From: Candidatus Auribacter fodinae
GTDB taxonomy: Bacteria; Auribacterota; Auribacteria; Auribacterales; Auribacteraceae
Assembly: GCA_003599815.1 (NCBI GenBank)
Contig: QZJZ01000077.1
Span: forward strand, 1 to 40,732
Reading direction: 5' to 3'
Length of the DNA: 40,732 bases
Shown: positions 1 to 8,271 of the stretch, in pieces
How the letters are laid out: each line of letters opens with the position of its first letter
Numbering within the stretch: position 1 is the stretch's first letter
Notes under the pieces: generated by a model
Told to the model about the DNA's origin: nothing
The model's input: the letters and a program-made list of their open reading frames with translations, nothing else
The model's database searches: none
Position numbers and translations under genes: made by a program

Positions 1-425
1 TAGGCGGGTGTATCGGTGAGACCTCAGCGTTACTGCTGACTATCGGCGGATTGTTTCTATTATATAAAAAAGTTATAACATGGCATACACCTGTGGCTTA
101 TTTTGTGGCTCTCGCTCTATTCGGCTGGATATTTGCGGGCGAGGGATTGTTTCAGGGTGATCCTGTATTTTATCTATGCGCAGGCGGCGTTTTTCTGGGT
201 GCATGGTTCATGGCTACCGACATGGTTACGACGCCTTTGACCAGAAAGGGGCAGTTGATATTTGGATTCGGTTGCGGCTTTATTACATTTCTTATTCGAA
301 AATTCGGCGGTTTTCCTGAAGGCGTATCATATTCCATTCTATTGATGAATGCTCTTACACCGGTCATAGACAGGTATGTAACCGGCAGGAAATTTGGCGA
401 CACGAAAACGAAAGCGGCTGTGTGA
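1..425 (+). CDS. rnfD: RnfD, C-terminal part (ion-translocating ferredoxin:NAD oxidoreductase subunit D)
   Basis: This is the C-terminal portion of a membrane subunit of the Rnf complex, which couples electron flow between reduced ferredoxin and NAD to Na+ or H+ transport. The gene runs in from the left edge; the reading frame is open from base 3. The RnfD-typical segment GETSALLLTIGGLFLLY followed by ITWHTPVAYF is visible, then several membrane helices and the ending GRKFGDTKTKAAV. The covalent-FMN threonine motif of RnfD lies upstream of this segment and is outside the window. The TGA stop overlaps the rnfG start (TGATG), so the two genes are translationally coupled. The order D-G-E-A-B fits the common rnfCDGEAB operon, so rnfC is expected just upstream. 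Family assignment is secure; only completeness is limited. Confidence 0.95.
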   Translation, partial: GGCIGETSALLLTIGGLFLLYKKVITWHTPVAYFVALALFGWIFAGEGLFQGDPVFYLCAGGVFLGAWFMATDMVTTPLTRKGQLIFGFGCGFITFLIRKFGGFPEGVSYSILLMNALTPVIDRYVTGRKFGDTKTKAAV

Positions 426-1051
426 TGAAAAAGGTTTTCTTTTATATTCAGCTTGGATTCATGCTTGGAATGGTCTGTGGTATTGCCGCGCTGGCATTGT
501 CGGTTACCTACTCTGTTACTCGTGATCGTGTTGAACTGCAAAAACAGCGTGACATAATGGATGCGTTGCCAGTGGTTCTTCCCGGGGCTCAGTCATTTTC
601 AGATCAGCTTCATAAGGACGGCATTGACTACTATGAAGCTAAATCAGGCGATACGGTTATTGGTTATGCTTTATATGGTGAAGCTCAAGGCTACCAGTCG
701 ACTATAAAATTTATGGTTGGTTTGGACACGAAAGGAACAATCACAGGGCTCCGTATTCTGGAACAAGCGGAAACACCCGGGCTTGGCGCTCGTATAACAG
801 AACTGCCGGCTGGTCAGACTCTTGTAGGGTTTATTAAAAACGTATTCAGCGCAAAGAAAATAGATGAATCGCAGAAAGAACCGTGGTTTCCTGCATTGTT
901 TCGCGGTAAAGATTATAGAACGATTTACGTAACGAAAACAGAAGCGGGGCCGAACGCAATTGCGGCTATTACCGGGGCAACTATAACATCCGATGCTGTG
1001 GTGCAGGCGGTTAAATCGGTATCAGATCAATTTTTAAAAACGGTGAAGTAA
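425..1051 (+). CDS. rnfG: RnfG, FMN-carrying subunit of the Rnf complex
   Basis: This is the Rnf subunit that carries a covalently bound FMN on the outer face of the membrane. One N-terminal membrane helix is followed by an FMN-binding domain with GLRILEQAETPGLGARI and the flavinylation motif TGATIT near residue 186, in which the second Thr of TGAT is the known FMN attachment residue in this family. The length of 208 aa is normal for RnfG. I chose ATG at 425, which overlaps the rnfD stop; an in-frame GTG sits one codon earlier. It lies between rnfD and rnfE in a tightly packed operon. Covalent flavinylation normally needs ApbE, which is not in the window. Confidence 0.95.
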   Translation: MKKVFFYIQLGFMLGMVCGIAALALSVTYSVTRDRVELQKQRDIMDALPVVLPGAQSFSDQLHKDGIDYYEAKSGDTVIGYALYGEAQGYQSTIKFMVGLDTKGTITGLRILEQAETPGLGARITELPAGQTLVGFIKNVFSAKKIDESQKEPWFPALFRGKDYRTIYVTKTEAGPNAIAAITGATITSDAVVQAVKSVSDQFLKTVK

Positions 1052-1055
1052 AAAT

Positions 1056-1673
1056 ATGAAAGTATGGAAAGAATTCAAAAAAGGATTTATACACGAAAAC
1101 CCTACTTTTGTGCTGACTCTCGGGTTATGTCCGTCTTTGGCTACATCCAGTTCATTGAAAAACGCGCTGGGTATGGGATTATCAACAACAGCCGTCTTGT
1201 TAGCATCAAATATTACCATATCATTAATTAGTTTACTCGTTCGCCGTACCAATACCACTGAGCAGGTACATAAAATACGCATCCCGCTTTATATTGTTGT
1301 TATAGCGTCTTTTGTGACAGTAGTCGATTTTGTCATGAAAGGTTATTTTCCTGCATTATCAAAGGAGCTGGGCGTATTTATTCCGTTAATCGTAGTGAAC
1401 TGCATAATACTCGGCCGCGCGGAAGTCTTTGCGAGCAAAAACAGTGTCCTTCTTTCCATATGTGATGCGCTCGGCATGGGGCTTGGGTTTACCTGTGCGC
1501 TGATGCTTCTTGCCTCTGTGCGTGAATTGATTGGCGCCGGGCAGTTGTTTGGGCTGAGCGTATTTGGCGAAGGATACAAACCGGCTCTGATATTTGTTTT
1601 AGCGCCCGGAGCCTTTTTGACGATAGGGCTGTTAATGGGATTGTTCAAATTTATCGGATCTCGAAAAGCGTAA
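1056..1673 (+). CDS. rnfE: RnfE, integral membrane subunit of the Rnf complex
   Basis: This is a polytopic membrane subunit of Rnf that, with RnfA, forms the central antiparallel membrane pair. The family signature ENPTFVLTLGLCPSLA is at residues 15-30 and includes the Cys that in this family lies at the membrane-embedded Fe-S site between RnfA and RnfE. NALGMG and the later VNCIILGRAEVFA segment are also typical. The length of 205 aa is normal. The start lies 4 bases after the rnfG stop, with a GGTGA-like ribosome binding site inside the end of rnfG. It is part of the rnfDGEAB run and homologous in fold to rnfA directly downstream. Confidence 0.95.
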   Translation: MKVWKEFKKGFIHENPTFVLTLGLCPSLATSSSLKNALGMGLSTTAVLLASNITISLISLLVRRTNTTEQVHKIRIPLYIVVIASFVTVVDFVMKGYFPALSKELGVFIPLIVVNCIILGRAEVFASKNSVLLSICDALGMGLGFTCALMLLASVRELIGAGQLFGLSVFGEGYKPALIFVLAPGAFLTIGLLMGLFKFIGSRKA

Positions 1674-1685
1674 AGGATACAGAAA

Positions 1686-2282
1686 ATGTTTGAGATAGGG
1701 GCGATATTCAAGATATTTCTGGCAACCGTGCTGGTAAATAATTTTATTTTATTCCGGTTCCTTGGGTTATGTCCGTATATTGGTGTATCCAAGAACACCG
1801 ATTCTGCGCTTGGCATGGGCATGGCAGTCATTTTTGTAATGACGCTGACAGCTATAGTGACATGGTTTATATATCATTATCTTCTTGTACCGTTTCATAT
1901 TGAGTATTTGCATATTATAGCGTTTATTCTTACTATAGCCGCGCTTGTGCAGTTGGTGGAAATGATTATTCAGAAAACCGCCCCGGCATTATATGAAGCG
2001 TTGGGTATTTATTTGCCGCTGATTACGACCAACTGTGCAGTACTTGGTGTGGCAATGTTAAATAAAGATACCCTGTTCGGTCAGAACCTCAGTTTCATAA
2101 AATGTGTTGTGCAGGGATTCGGAGCGGGTGTCGGTTTTACCATCGCCATGGTTCTTATGGCAGGTATTCGTGAGCGTCTTGATATTGCGGATGTCCCGCA
2201 ACCTCTTAAAGGTGTCCCCATCGCTTTTATTGCGGCGAGCCTGCTTGCCATCGCGTTTCTCGGTTTTTCCGGGATGATATAA
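1686..2282 (+). CDS. rnfA: RnfA, integral membrane subunit of the Rnf complex
   Basis: This is a polytopic membrane subunit and the partner of RnfE. The signature VNNFILFRFLGLCPYIGVS lies near residues 16-35, with the conserved Cys of the shared RnfA/RnfE membrane Fe-S site, and TTNCAVLGVAML lies in the middle. Predicted helices fill the protein and the length of 198 aa is typical. An AAGGA ribosome binding site lies about 8 bases before the ATG. The gene follows rnfE by 12 bases and precedes rnfB by 27 bases in one operon. Confidence 0.95.
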   Translation: MFEIGAIFKIFLATVLVNNFILFRFLGLCPYIGVSKNTDSALGMGMAVIFVMTLTAIVTWFIYHYLLVPFHIEYLHIIAFILTIAALVQLVEMIIQKTAPALYEALGIYLPLITTNCAVLGVAMLNKDTLFGQNLSFIKCVVQGFGAGVGFTIAMVLMAGIRERLDIADVPQPLKGVPIAFIAASLLAIAFLGFSGMI

Positions 2283-2309
2283 ACAGATAGTTGAAAGGGT
2301 AATACAAAA

Positions 2310-3146
2310 ATGGATGTCTCCATTATTCTCTATTCGGTTCTTGTGCTGGGGGTGCTTGGTGTTTTGTTTGGCATTGCGCTTGCGGTTTCGTCACATATAT
2401 TTCATGTTCCGTCCGATCCTCGTGTTGAAGAGGTGTATAAGGTATTGCCTGACCTGAATTGCGGTGCGTGCGGCTACCCAGGCTGTAAAAAATACGCTGA
2501 AGCGGTCGCGAAAGGCGGTGAGAAAGTCAACCTGTGTGCGCCGGGTGGTGAAGAGGTAGCGAAGAGCGTTGCCGCAATCATGGGCGTTGCAGTAGATGCT
2601 TCCAAACATAAGGAAGTAGCGTTTATTTTCTGCTGTGGCGGTAATGAGGCAAAACAACTTGCTGAATATCAGGGTATACCTGATTGTAACGCGGCTGTAA
2701 TTGTTGGGGGAGGCCCTCTGCAATGTAATTACGGATGTATGAGATTGTACAGTTGTTATAATGCCTGCAATTTTGACGCTATTCGTATTGATGAGGAAGG
2801 ATTGCCTGTCGTTATCCCTGAAAACTGCACTGCTTGCATGGCATGCGTGAAAGCGTGTCCGAAGAATATTATACGTATGGTGCCTGCATACTCATCAGTC
2901 TTTATCGAATGTAATTCCAAAGATCGCGGTAAAGATGTCATGGATGCCTGTAAACGGGGGTGTATCGGATGCACGAAATGTGTTAAGGTTTGCCCTGTGG
3001 AAGCAATTCATATGGAAGAAGGGCTTGCGGTCATAGATCATTTGAAATGTAATAACTGCCTGAAATGCATAGAGGTTTGTCCGGTAAAAGTCATCCACCA
3101 GAGAACATCGCCATTAACAGAGGAAATACAATGTCCGCAGAAATAA
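2310..3146 (+). CDS. rnfB: RnfB, polyferredoxin subunit of the Rnf complex
   Basis: This is the electron-entry subunit, which takes electrons from ferredoxin and passes them through a chain of Fe-S clusters. An N-terminal membrane helix (about residues 3-25) is followed by a four-Cys motif with CGACGYPGC near residue 51. A middle part contains FCCGG and CNYGC clusters. Three CxxCxxCxxxCP-type ferredoxin motifs follow: CTACMACVKACP, CIGCTKCVKVCP and CNNCLKCIEVCP. The Cys-rich long form (278 aa) resembles RnfB of anaerobes rather than the shorter proteobacterial form. The last 16 bases overlap the start of folD in another frame. A ribosome binding site (AAAGGG) lies about 10 bases before the start. 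Confidence 0.95.
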   Translation: MDVSIILYSVLVLGVLGVLFGIALAVSSHIFHVPSDPRVEEVYKVLPDLNCGACGYPGCKKYAEAVAKGGEKVNLCAPGGEEVAKSVAAIMGVAVDASKHKEVAFIFCCGGNEAKQLAEYQGIPDCNAAVIVGGGPLQCNYGCMRLYSCYNACNFDAIRIDEEGLPVVIPENCTACMACVKACPKNIIRMVPAYSSVFIECNSKDRGKDVMDACKRGCIGCTKCVKVCPVEAIHMEEGLAVIDHLKCNNCLKCIEVCPVKVIHQRTSPLTEEIQCPQK

Positions 3147-4039
3147 TTTCAGGGAAAGAAATTTCCGATCAGATATATAGTCTTTTGGCAGGGCGCATTG
3201 AAAACCTGACTCAGAAATTTGGGCGTCCACCCGGACTTGCAGTCGTGCTGGTTGGAGATAATCCTGCTTCACAGGTCTATGTCCGTATGAAGACAAAAAA
3301 GTGCGCTGAACTTGGTGTTTTTTCTGAAGAAATCCGTCTTAATGCGGATGCGTCGCACGCAGAAGTGATGCGGCATGTTCAGGAACTTAATCAGCGGACG
3401 GATATAGACGGTATTCTTGTCCAGTTGCCGCTGCCTGTGCAATGTAATGAGCCTGAAATACTCAATGCAATTGCTCCTGAGAAGGATGTAGATGGTTTTC
3501 ATCCTGTTAATGTTGGTAATATGCTGATTGGAGAACCAACTTTTCTTCCGTGTACTCCGTATGGTGTCTGGTATATGCTGAAAGCCAGCGGACACTCACC
3601 GGAAGGAAAGCATGTGGTAATCGTCGGACGAAGTAATATAGTCGGTAAACCAATATTTGCCATATTATGCCAGAAACGCGCGTATGCTAATGCAACGGTA
3701 ACAATGTGTCATTCACGTACCGCTAACCTGCCTGAGATTACCCGTCAGGCGGATATACTGATAGCGGCGATCGGAAGCCCGGAATTTGTGAAAAAAAATA
3801 TGGTTAAACCGGGCGCTGTAGTTATCGACGTCGGCATAAATCGCGTTGATGATCCTTCGTCGCAACGCGGATACAAGCTGGTTGGAGACGTTGATTTTGA
3901 CGAAGTACGCGAAGTCGCTTCAGCCATAACGCCTGTACCGGGCGGCGTAGGCCCTATGACGATTGCCATGTTATTATGCAATACGGTGTATTCTTTTGAA
4001 CGCAGGAATAATGTGAACGATCATCTTCGGATACTGTAA
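3131..4039 (+). CDS. folD: FolD, methylenetetrahydrofolate dehydrogenase / methenyltetrahydrofolate cyclohydrolase
   Basis: This bifunctional cytosolic enzyme interconverts 5,10-methylene-, 5,10-methenyl- and 10-formyl-THF. It shows the substrate-site motif YVRMKTKKCAELGV (conserved Lys about residue 54), LVQLPLP, EKDVDGFHPVNVGNM, PCTPYGV, the nucleotide-binding GRSNIVGKP and the closing TPVPGGVGPMTIAML. The 302 aa length is normal. I chose ATG 3131 because GAGGAAA lies just upstream and the homologous region starts here; the frame is open a further 22 codons upstream inside rnfB, which looks accidental. The 16-base overlap with rnfB suggests coupled expression, placing a C1-folate enzyme in the same transcript as the Rnf complex. 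No clear hairpin terminator was seen after the gene; it converges with the gene at 4056. Confidence 0.94.
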   Translation: MSAEIISGKEISDQIYSLLAGRIENLTQKFGRPPGLAVVLVGDNPASQVYVRMKTKKCAELGVFSEEIRLNADASHAEVMRHVQELNQRTDIDGILVQLPLPVQCNEPEILNAIAPEKDVDGFHPVNVGNMLIGEPTFLPCTPYGVWYMLKASGHSPEGKHVVIVGRSNIVGKPIFAILCQKRAYANATVTMCHSRTANLPEITRQADILIAAIGSPEFVKKNMVKPGAVVIDVGINRVDDPSSQRGYKLVGDVDFDEVREVASAITPVPGGVGPMTIAMLLCNTVYSFERRNNVNDHLRIL

Positions 4040-4055
4040 AAAGATCTTCAGGTGA

Positions 4056-4289
4056 TTACGCCATAAGGTCGATATAGTTGCCCATACCTTCCTTTTTCAA
4101 AGCGATTTTCATTTCCGCGACAACCTGATTGGTGTGAGATGTCTTGCGATTCGTGCTGTTATTCCTGTTAGACCGAGTGGAAACGGCTTTATCTCCGAAA
4201 GAGTTGGCAGACCCGTTGCGTTGGCGTAGCGGTGACTGTAAAACGCCTTGCTGGTATTGATCTAATGAAACTTTTTTTATCGGATTCAT
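4056..4289 (-). CDS. Small hypothetical protein, 77 aa
   Basis: I do not recognise a family. The protein is polar and rich in Ser, Asn, Arg and Lys, without membrane helices. It looks disordered in the middle (SANSFGDKAVSTRSNRNNST), with a more ordered C-terminus reading EMKIALKKEGMGNYIDLMA. Support for a real gene is a GGGAG ribosome binding site about 6 bases before the ATG and its position 82 bases after a same-strand small gene. It could be the last gene of the minus-strand run that begins at 10431. It converges with folD. Confidence 0.45.
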   Translation of the reverse strand: MNPIKKVSLDQYQQGVLQSPLRQRNGSANSFGDKAVSTRSNRNNSTNRKTSHTNQVVAEMKIALKKEGMGNYIDLMA

Positions 4290-4371
4290 CTTAACTCCCG
4301 ATACATGGTTTTCCCCGTATAGCTAATATCGGCTATAAAATTTACCGCTTTAGAAATAATTGAAGAAAAAA

Positions 4372-4761
4372 TTAATTTTTTATGGTGTCAGTGTTGATTC
4401 GTGCTTTTCTCGGGTGAAGTTGATCATCTAAAGCCAGTAAATCCTTCTTCATATCAATTAATTTCATGTCGAAAGATTGGAACACCCAGAAGAGGTAATG
4501 GTTGAATTTTAATGTATTATACATAAAATACATCAGTTTTATTGAGAGAAGAAGCAGGCCTATTTCCAGAGCGGCGGCCTGCAGGAACCCACGAAGAAAA
4601 ATCGCGAGCGAGAATGAGACGATCGAGATCGAAAAAATGATTGAGTTAATGACTACATGCCTCCGAGTATTAGCGAAATTAAGTTTGGTTATTGAAGGGG
4701 TAAAACATTTTATCTCTTGGTCTATAAGTGTCTTGTAAAGTGTTTGGCTATTCGTATCCAT
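4372..4761 (-). CDS. Hypothetical membrane protein, 129 aa
   Basis: I do not recognise a family. There is a soluble N-terminus of about 40 residues, two hydrophobic segments (about residues 38-60 and 64-85), then a charged C-terminal part with SFDMKLIDMKKDLLALDDQL that could be helical or coiled. An ATG at 4761 with GGGAG upstream gives a better start than the TTG one codon earlier. It lies 16 bases downstream of the glycosyltransferase gene on the same strand, so it is probably co-transcribed with it. Confidence 0.6.
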   Translation of the reverse strand: MDTNSQTLYKTLIDQEIKCFTPSITKLNFANTRRHVVINSIIFSISIVSFSLAIFLRGFLQAAALEIGLLLLSIKLMYFMYNTLKFNHYLFWVFQSFDMKLIDMKKDLLALDDQLHPRKARINTDTIKN

Positions 4762-4780
4762 CAATGTTCTCCCATTCGGT

Positions 4781-6526
4781 TCAGTGTTGAGGTGTCCTTT
4801 TAGTGTGCAGTAACAGCAAATGTTTGCTATGGAGTTCAGGCGTTGTGTGTAAAATTTCTATGCGCGCTTTCATTTCATCAGATAAGTAATCATACCATTT
4901 TTGTTCCGCAATAATAAAGGACTGATCGTGCGTGTTGCAGTATTCCTCCATTTCATGAGGGAAATAAATCACTTCTACTTCTCGATTAAGATAAAAATAA
5001 AGCTGGTGATTCCAGAAATGGTACATAACCAGAGCATGAGGGTTTACCAGGCTGTTCACATTATTCGCGAATGGTTCGAGTGTCCTGTATTCGTCAACCA
5101 CTGGTTCCAGTTTTGAAAAATAGAATATATACGACATGCCCGCCACTGCCGCAAAACTTATGAGGCTAAGCCGGATTTTTTTGCCGCTGACGATCAGCCC
5201 GGCTATAAGGATACATATCGAGATAACCGAGATAACCGGAAGGACAATTATATGCCCGCGAATAAAGTCACTTATAGCTGTAAGAGTAGCTTTATCGTTG
5301 GAATTGAAATATGTGTCGACCAAGTTGATAGAAAAAAGGTAATCGGGAAATTGCTTGAAGCCAATAACGAAAAAAAGCGGCAATTGTAAAACCAAAATAA
5401 TACTGACTGCAACTATAATTGTTTTGAGCCATCGCCGGTGCTTTTTTAAAAAGGAAAAATCACCGAGCATGACGCCTATAAGCATGACCGCAGGTGTATA
5501 GGCTGGAAGAATGTAATCGCTTCGTTTAAATGAAGCAAGGGAAAAGAAGGCAAAAACACAGGCAAACCATATGAACAGAAAAAAGGCGAATGAATTATCC
5601 TGCGGGCTTGCTGAATGCCTTACTGAAAACAGAGCTTTTATACGTTTTTCAAATCTGTAATACCAACCGAAAAGCGGGAGGAACAATGTCCATGGAATTA
5701 ATCCAGCCAGTAAATGCGGTATATAGAACCACACTGGCTTTCGCTTTCCAAATGTGCCCTCAATACCGGTAAACCGTTCGATGTTGTGGCGTATGATAAA
5801 ATCGTACAGAAAAGAACCATCTGTAACTATAGTTGCGAAGATGTAATAGGGCAGGACTGTCAGCAGAAAAACGGCGATTGCCATTGGATGAAATAACAGT
5901 CGTATGGAGCGAAGGTCATTTTGAGTCCATAAAAAAGCGACAATGATCACGCCGGGCAAAATCAAGCCAACGGGGCCTTTGCAGAGCACGGCTATGCCGG
6001 TAAAAAATGTGGCGGCAAGGAGATGAAAACGCCGTTTGTTAAGAAAAAACAGGAATAATTCGCATAGTGTGATGGTCATGCACAGGCTGAGAAAAATATC
6101 GATGCGTGAAGTCCTGCTCATGGCAAGAAATTTAACCGATGTGGACAGGATCAGGGCGGTGATAAATCCGGTTTTTGCATCTTTTAGCCTGGAAATAAAA
6201 AGAAAAACATATAATACCGACAGAAGCCCTGAAAGCGCTGATGGGACTCTGACCCATAGAGCGGAAATGGTTTGTCCTATCCAGCAGGATACAGCAACCA
6301 GCCAGTAGAAGAAAACCGGTTTCTGGGTGCTTTTCTCAAAAGCAATGGTAGGTATAATCCATTCGTCAACCGGACCTTTCAGCATTGTTGTGGCGGCAAG
6401 CGCATTGCGTGCTTCCTGTGCGCTCCATAAGGCTTTTTCTCCAAGGTTTATAAAAAACAGGGTGGATGTCCATGTGATCAGGATTAGAAGAAGCAGGTAT
6501 TGGTTTTGCATTAATCTGTCTTTCAC
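4781..6526 (-). CDS. ArnT/PMT-like membrane glycosyltransferase (GT-C fold)
   Basis: This is probably an inner-membrane glycosyltransferase that uses a polyprenyl-phosphate sugar donor to modify a cell-envelope acceptor. The N-terminus has one membrane helix followed by LGEKALWSAQEARNALAATTM, matching the first periplasmic loop of the PMT_2/ArnT family, where acidic residues near the QEAR position are catalytic. KSTQKPVFFYWL and WVRVPSALSGLLSVL follow, then about ten more hydrophobic segments and a soluble C-terminal tail. The length of 581 aa suits the family. The GTG start has AGGGA 8 bases upstream; an in-frame ATG five codons later lacks such a site. The acceptor and sugar cannot be inferred from sequence alone. 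Confidence 0.8.
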   Translation of the reverse strand: MKDRLMQNQYLLLLILITWTSTLFFINLGEKALWSAQEARNALAATTMLKGPVDEWIIPTIAFEKSTQKPVFFYWLVAVSCWIGQTISALWVRVPSALSGLLSVLYVFLFISRLKDAKTGFITALILSTSVKFLAMSRTSRIDIFLSLCMTITLCELFLFFLNKRRFHLLAATFFTGIAVLCKGPVGLILPGVIIVAFLWTQNDLRSIRLLFHPMAIAVFLLTVLPYYIFATIVTDGSFLYDFIIRHNIERFTGIEGTFGKRKPVWFYIPHLLAGLIPWTLFLPLFGWYYRFEKRIKALFSVRHSASPQDNSFAFFLFIWFACVFAFFSLASFKRSDYILPAYTPAVMLIGVMLGDFSFLKKHRRWLKTIIVAVSIILVLQLPLFFVIGFKQFPDYLFSINLVDTYFNSNDKATLTAISDFIRGHIIVLPVISVISICILIAGLIVSGKKIRLSLISFAAVAGMSYIFYFSKLEPVVDEYRTLEPFANNVNSLVNPHALVMYHFWNHQLYFYLNREVEVIYFPHEMEEYCNTHDQSFIIAEQKWYDYLSDEMKARIEILHTTPELHSKHLLLLHTKRTPQH

Positions 6527-6585
6527 AAATAAAATCCCTTATAAGCTATACAATGGTCACAGTTTGCTCAATGTTCAATAAACTA

Positions 6586-8256
6586 TTATTTTTCTTCTTT
6601 TGGTTCCAGATTTTTAAATGCAGGGGTATTTTTGATGGTGTCGAAAAATGAATCTTCCAGAACTTCGGGCATGGTTATAACGCCTTCATCCAAACATATT
6701 TTCAGGTGAGTGATGCTTTGGTTGACATTACCTAACCTCGCATATGTGCGTGCAAGGTTATAATGAGGGTATAGGAAATCGGGTTTTAAGGATAACGACC
6801 TATGGAATTCCTCTATGCCTTCAGTATATTCGCCTTTTTCAATGTAGAGGTATCCGAGAAAATTATGCGCTTCAGGAATTAATTTGCTGTCTACTTCAAC
6901 ACACTTTTTGAGGTATTCAAACGCTTTGGCTCTGTTTTGGCGATTAAAATGAACGACACCAAGCAGAAAGAAAGCTTCCTGTTGTGAGGGATTATTCTCG
7001 ACAATCGAACTAAGCATTACTACAGCTTCATCGGTGCGATTGAGTTTGAGAAGGCTTTTTGCCTGTCCGAGTTGAGCGTCGATGTTCATATCATTCTCAA
7101 TTTCTGCTTCGACGTAATACTGGTATGCTTTTTCATAATTTTCCTGCGCATAAAAGCGGTCTGCCCGTGCTACGTATTCAAGATCTTTCAGGATATTTTC
7201 TGAAATCAGCCCGCTTTTGTGTGACGGAAGGATAACTGACATCGCGTTATTGGCTTTATTCCACGCGGGAAAAAAAGTGTAGAATGGTATTTGATATGAA
7301 TCACTGCTGTAAAGTGATTCTTTCACAAGATCATATCCGCAAATTGTCCGTAAATGCGTTATCGGCGTTCCGTCAACACTTGTGATTACCTGCGTCACAA
7401 TGACCGGGATTTCAAGATCGAGCCAGTGGATGATATCGTTTATTGTGCCCTTATATAAAATAGCGCGGTACCCCAGTTCACGCGCGTAATCAATCATATC
7501 AATAATGAATCCGCCGTTTTGTGTGTCCATTAAGTAGGGCATCAGTTCATTGACTGTAACCGGCTCACCCCAGAATATCAAAGCTGACGCCATGGCGGAG
7601 GGCATGCAGTTATTCTGTTGCGGGACAATATGGCGTACACTATTGATAACCTTTCTGCGATTCTGGTACTGTGCCATATTCTCATTGATATTTTTCAAAT
7701 AAAACGAGGCTTGCGGGTAAAACGGGGATGCTGTATTCAGAGCAAGCTCTTTATAATAGGGGACAGCGTCATAGTACTTGCCGAAACGGGTATATAATTC
7801 GGCTATGCGAAACATGACGAAATCATTTTTTTCCCCTTTAAAATTATTCGTAAAAAAAAGATAATTTTTAAGCGCGTTATCGAATTTTCCAAGAGCTTCC
7901 TCAGCGGATGCAAGCCCTTGATAAGCGGGCAAAAAACCGGGATCTATATCAATTACCCGCAAGAAAGCGTTTTCGGCAAGAGCATAGTTTAGCCGCTTTA
8001 AGTAAATAAGGCCGAGCATATTCCATGATTCAAGATGATTCGGGTTAGCCGCTACGATAGAGGTAAGAAGCGATTCCGCTTTCTCGAATTCGCCATGTTT
8101 AAAAAGAATCTGGCTGTCAAGAACGGTTTTAATGTAATCAACGGAACCTTTAATCAGAGATCTCTGTGCATCCTGAGCAACCCCGGTGTGTAAGGGTAAT
8201 GCACAGATAGTGGTAGACAGGCATATATATAATAAAAATACGTTAGGCTTTCTCAT
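6586..8256 (-). CDS. Exported TPR protein with embedded C39-like peptidase domain
   Basis: An N-terminal signal peptide (FLLYICLSTTICALPLHTGVAQ) is followed by tetratricopeptide repeats (about residues 45-175). A papain-like C39 domain comes next (about 205-345), then a second block of TPRs to the end. The C39 features are QQNNCMPSAMASALIFWG with the presumed catalytic Cys near residue 215, a His in THLRTICGYD near residue 301, and a following YSSDSYQ in place of the usual Asp-Pro. The domain may be an active protease or a C39-like binding module. The start at ATG 8256 follows GGAG by 5 bases; the GTG one codon earlier is too close. It lies 12 bases after the sigma54 activator gene. TPR-plus-peptidase proteins often occur near exopolysaccharide or PEP-CTERM functions, which agrees with the glycosyltransferase next door. 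Confidence 0.8.
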   Translation of the reverse strand: MRKPNVFLLYICLSTTICALPLHTGVAQDAQRSLIKGSVDYIKTVLDSQILFKHGEFEKAESLLTSIVAANPNHLESWNMLGLIYLKRLNYALAENAFLRVIDIDPGFLPAYQGLASAEEALGKFDNALKNYLFFTNNFKGEKNDFVMFRIAELYTRFGKYYDAVPYYKELALNTASPFYPQASFYLKNINENMAQYQNRRKVINSVRHIVPQQNNCMPSAMASALIFWGEPVTVNELMPYLMDTQNGGFIIDMIDYARELGYRAILYKGTINDIIHWLDLEIPVIVTQVITSVDGTPITHLRTICGYDLVKESLYSSDSYQIPFYTFFPAWNKANNAMSVILPSHKSGLISENILKDLEYVARADRFYAQENYEKAYQYYVEAEIENDMNIDAQLGQAKSLLKLNRTDEAVVMLSSIVENNPSQQEAFFLLGVVHFNRQNRAKAFEYLKKCVEVDSKLIPEAHNFLGYLYIEKGEYTEGIEEFHRSLSLKPDFLYPHYNLARTYARLGNVNQSITHLKICLDEGVITMPEVLEDSFFDTIKNTPAFKNLEPKEEK

Positions 8257-8271
8257 CACGTCTCCAACGCG

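Noticed and set aside
1343-1831. Long antisense frames opposite the rnf genes and opposite dnaE and the giant gene
   Set aside because: They lie fully opposite well-supported genes, lack family features and look like shadows of codon bias.
4310-4340. Short inverted repeat TATAGC/GCTATA before the 77-aa gene
   Set aside because: Only six pairs and no T-run on either strand; not convincing as a terminator or operator.
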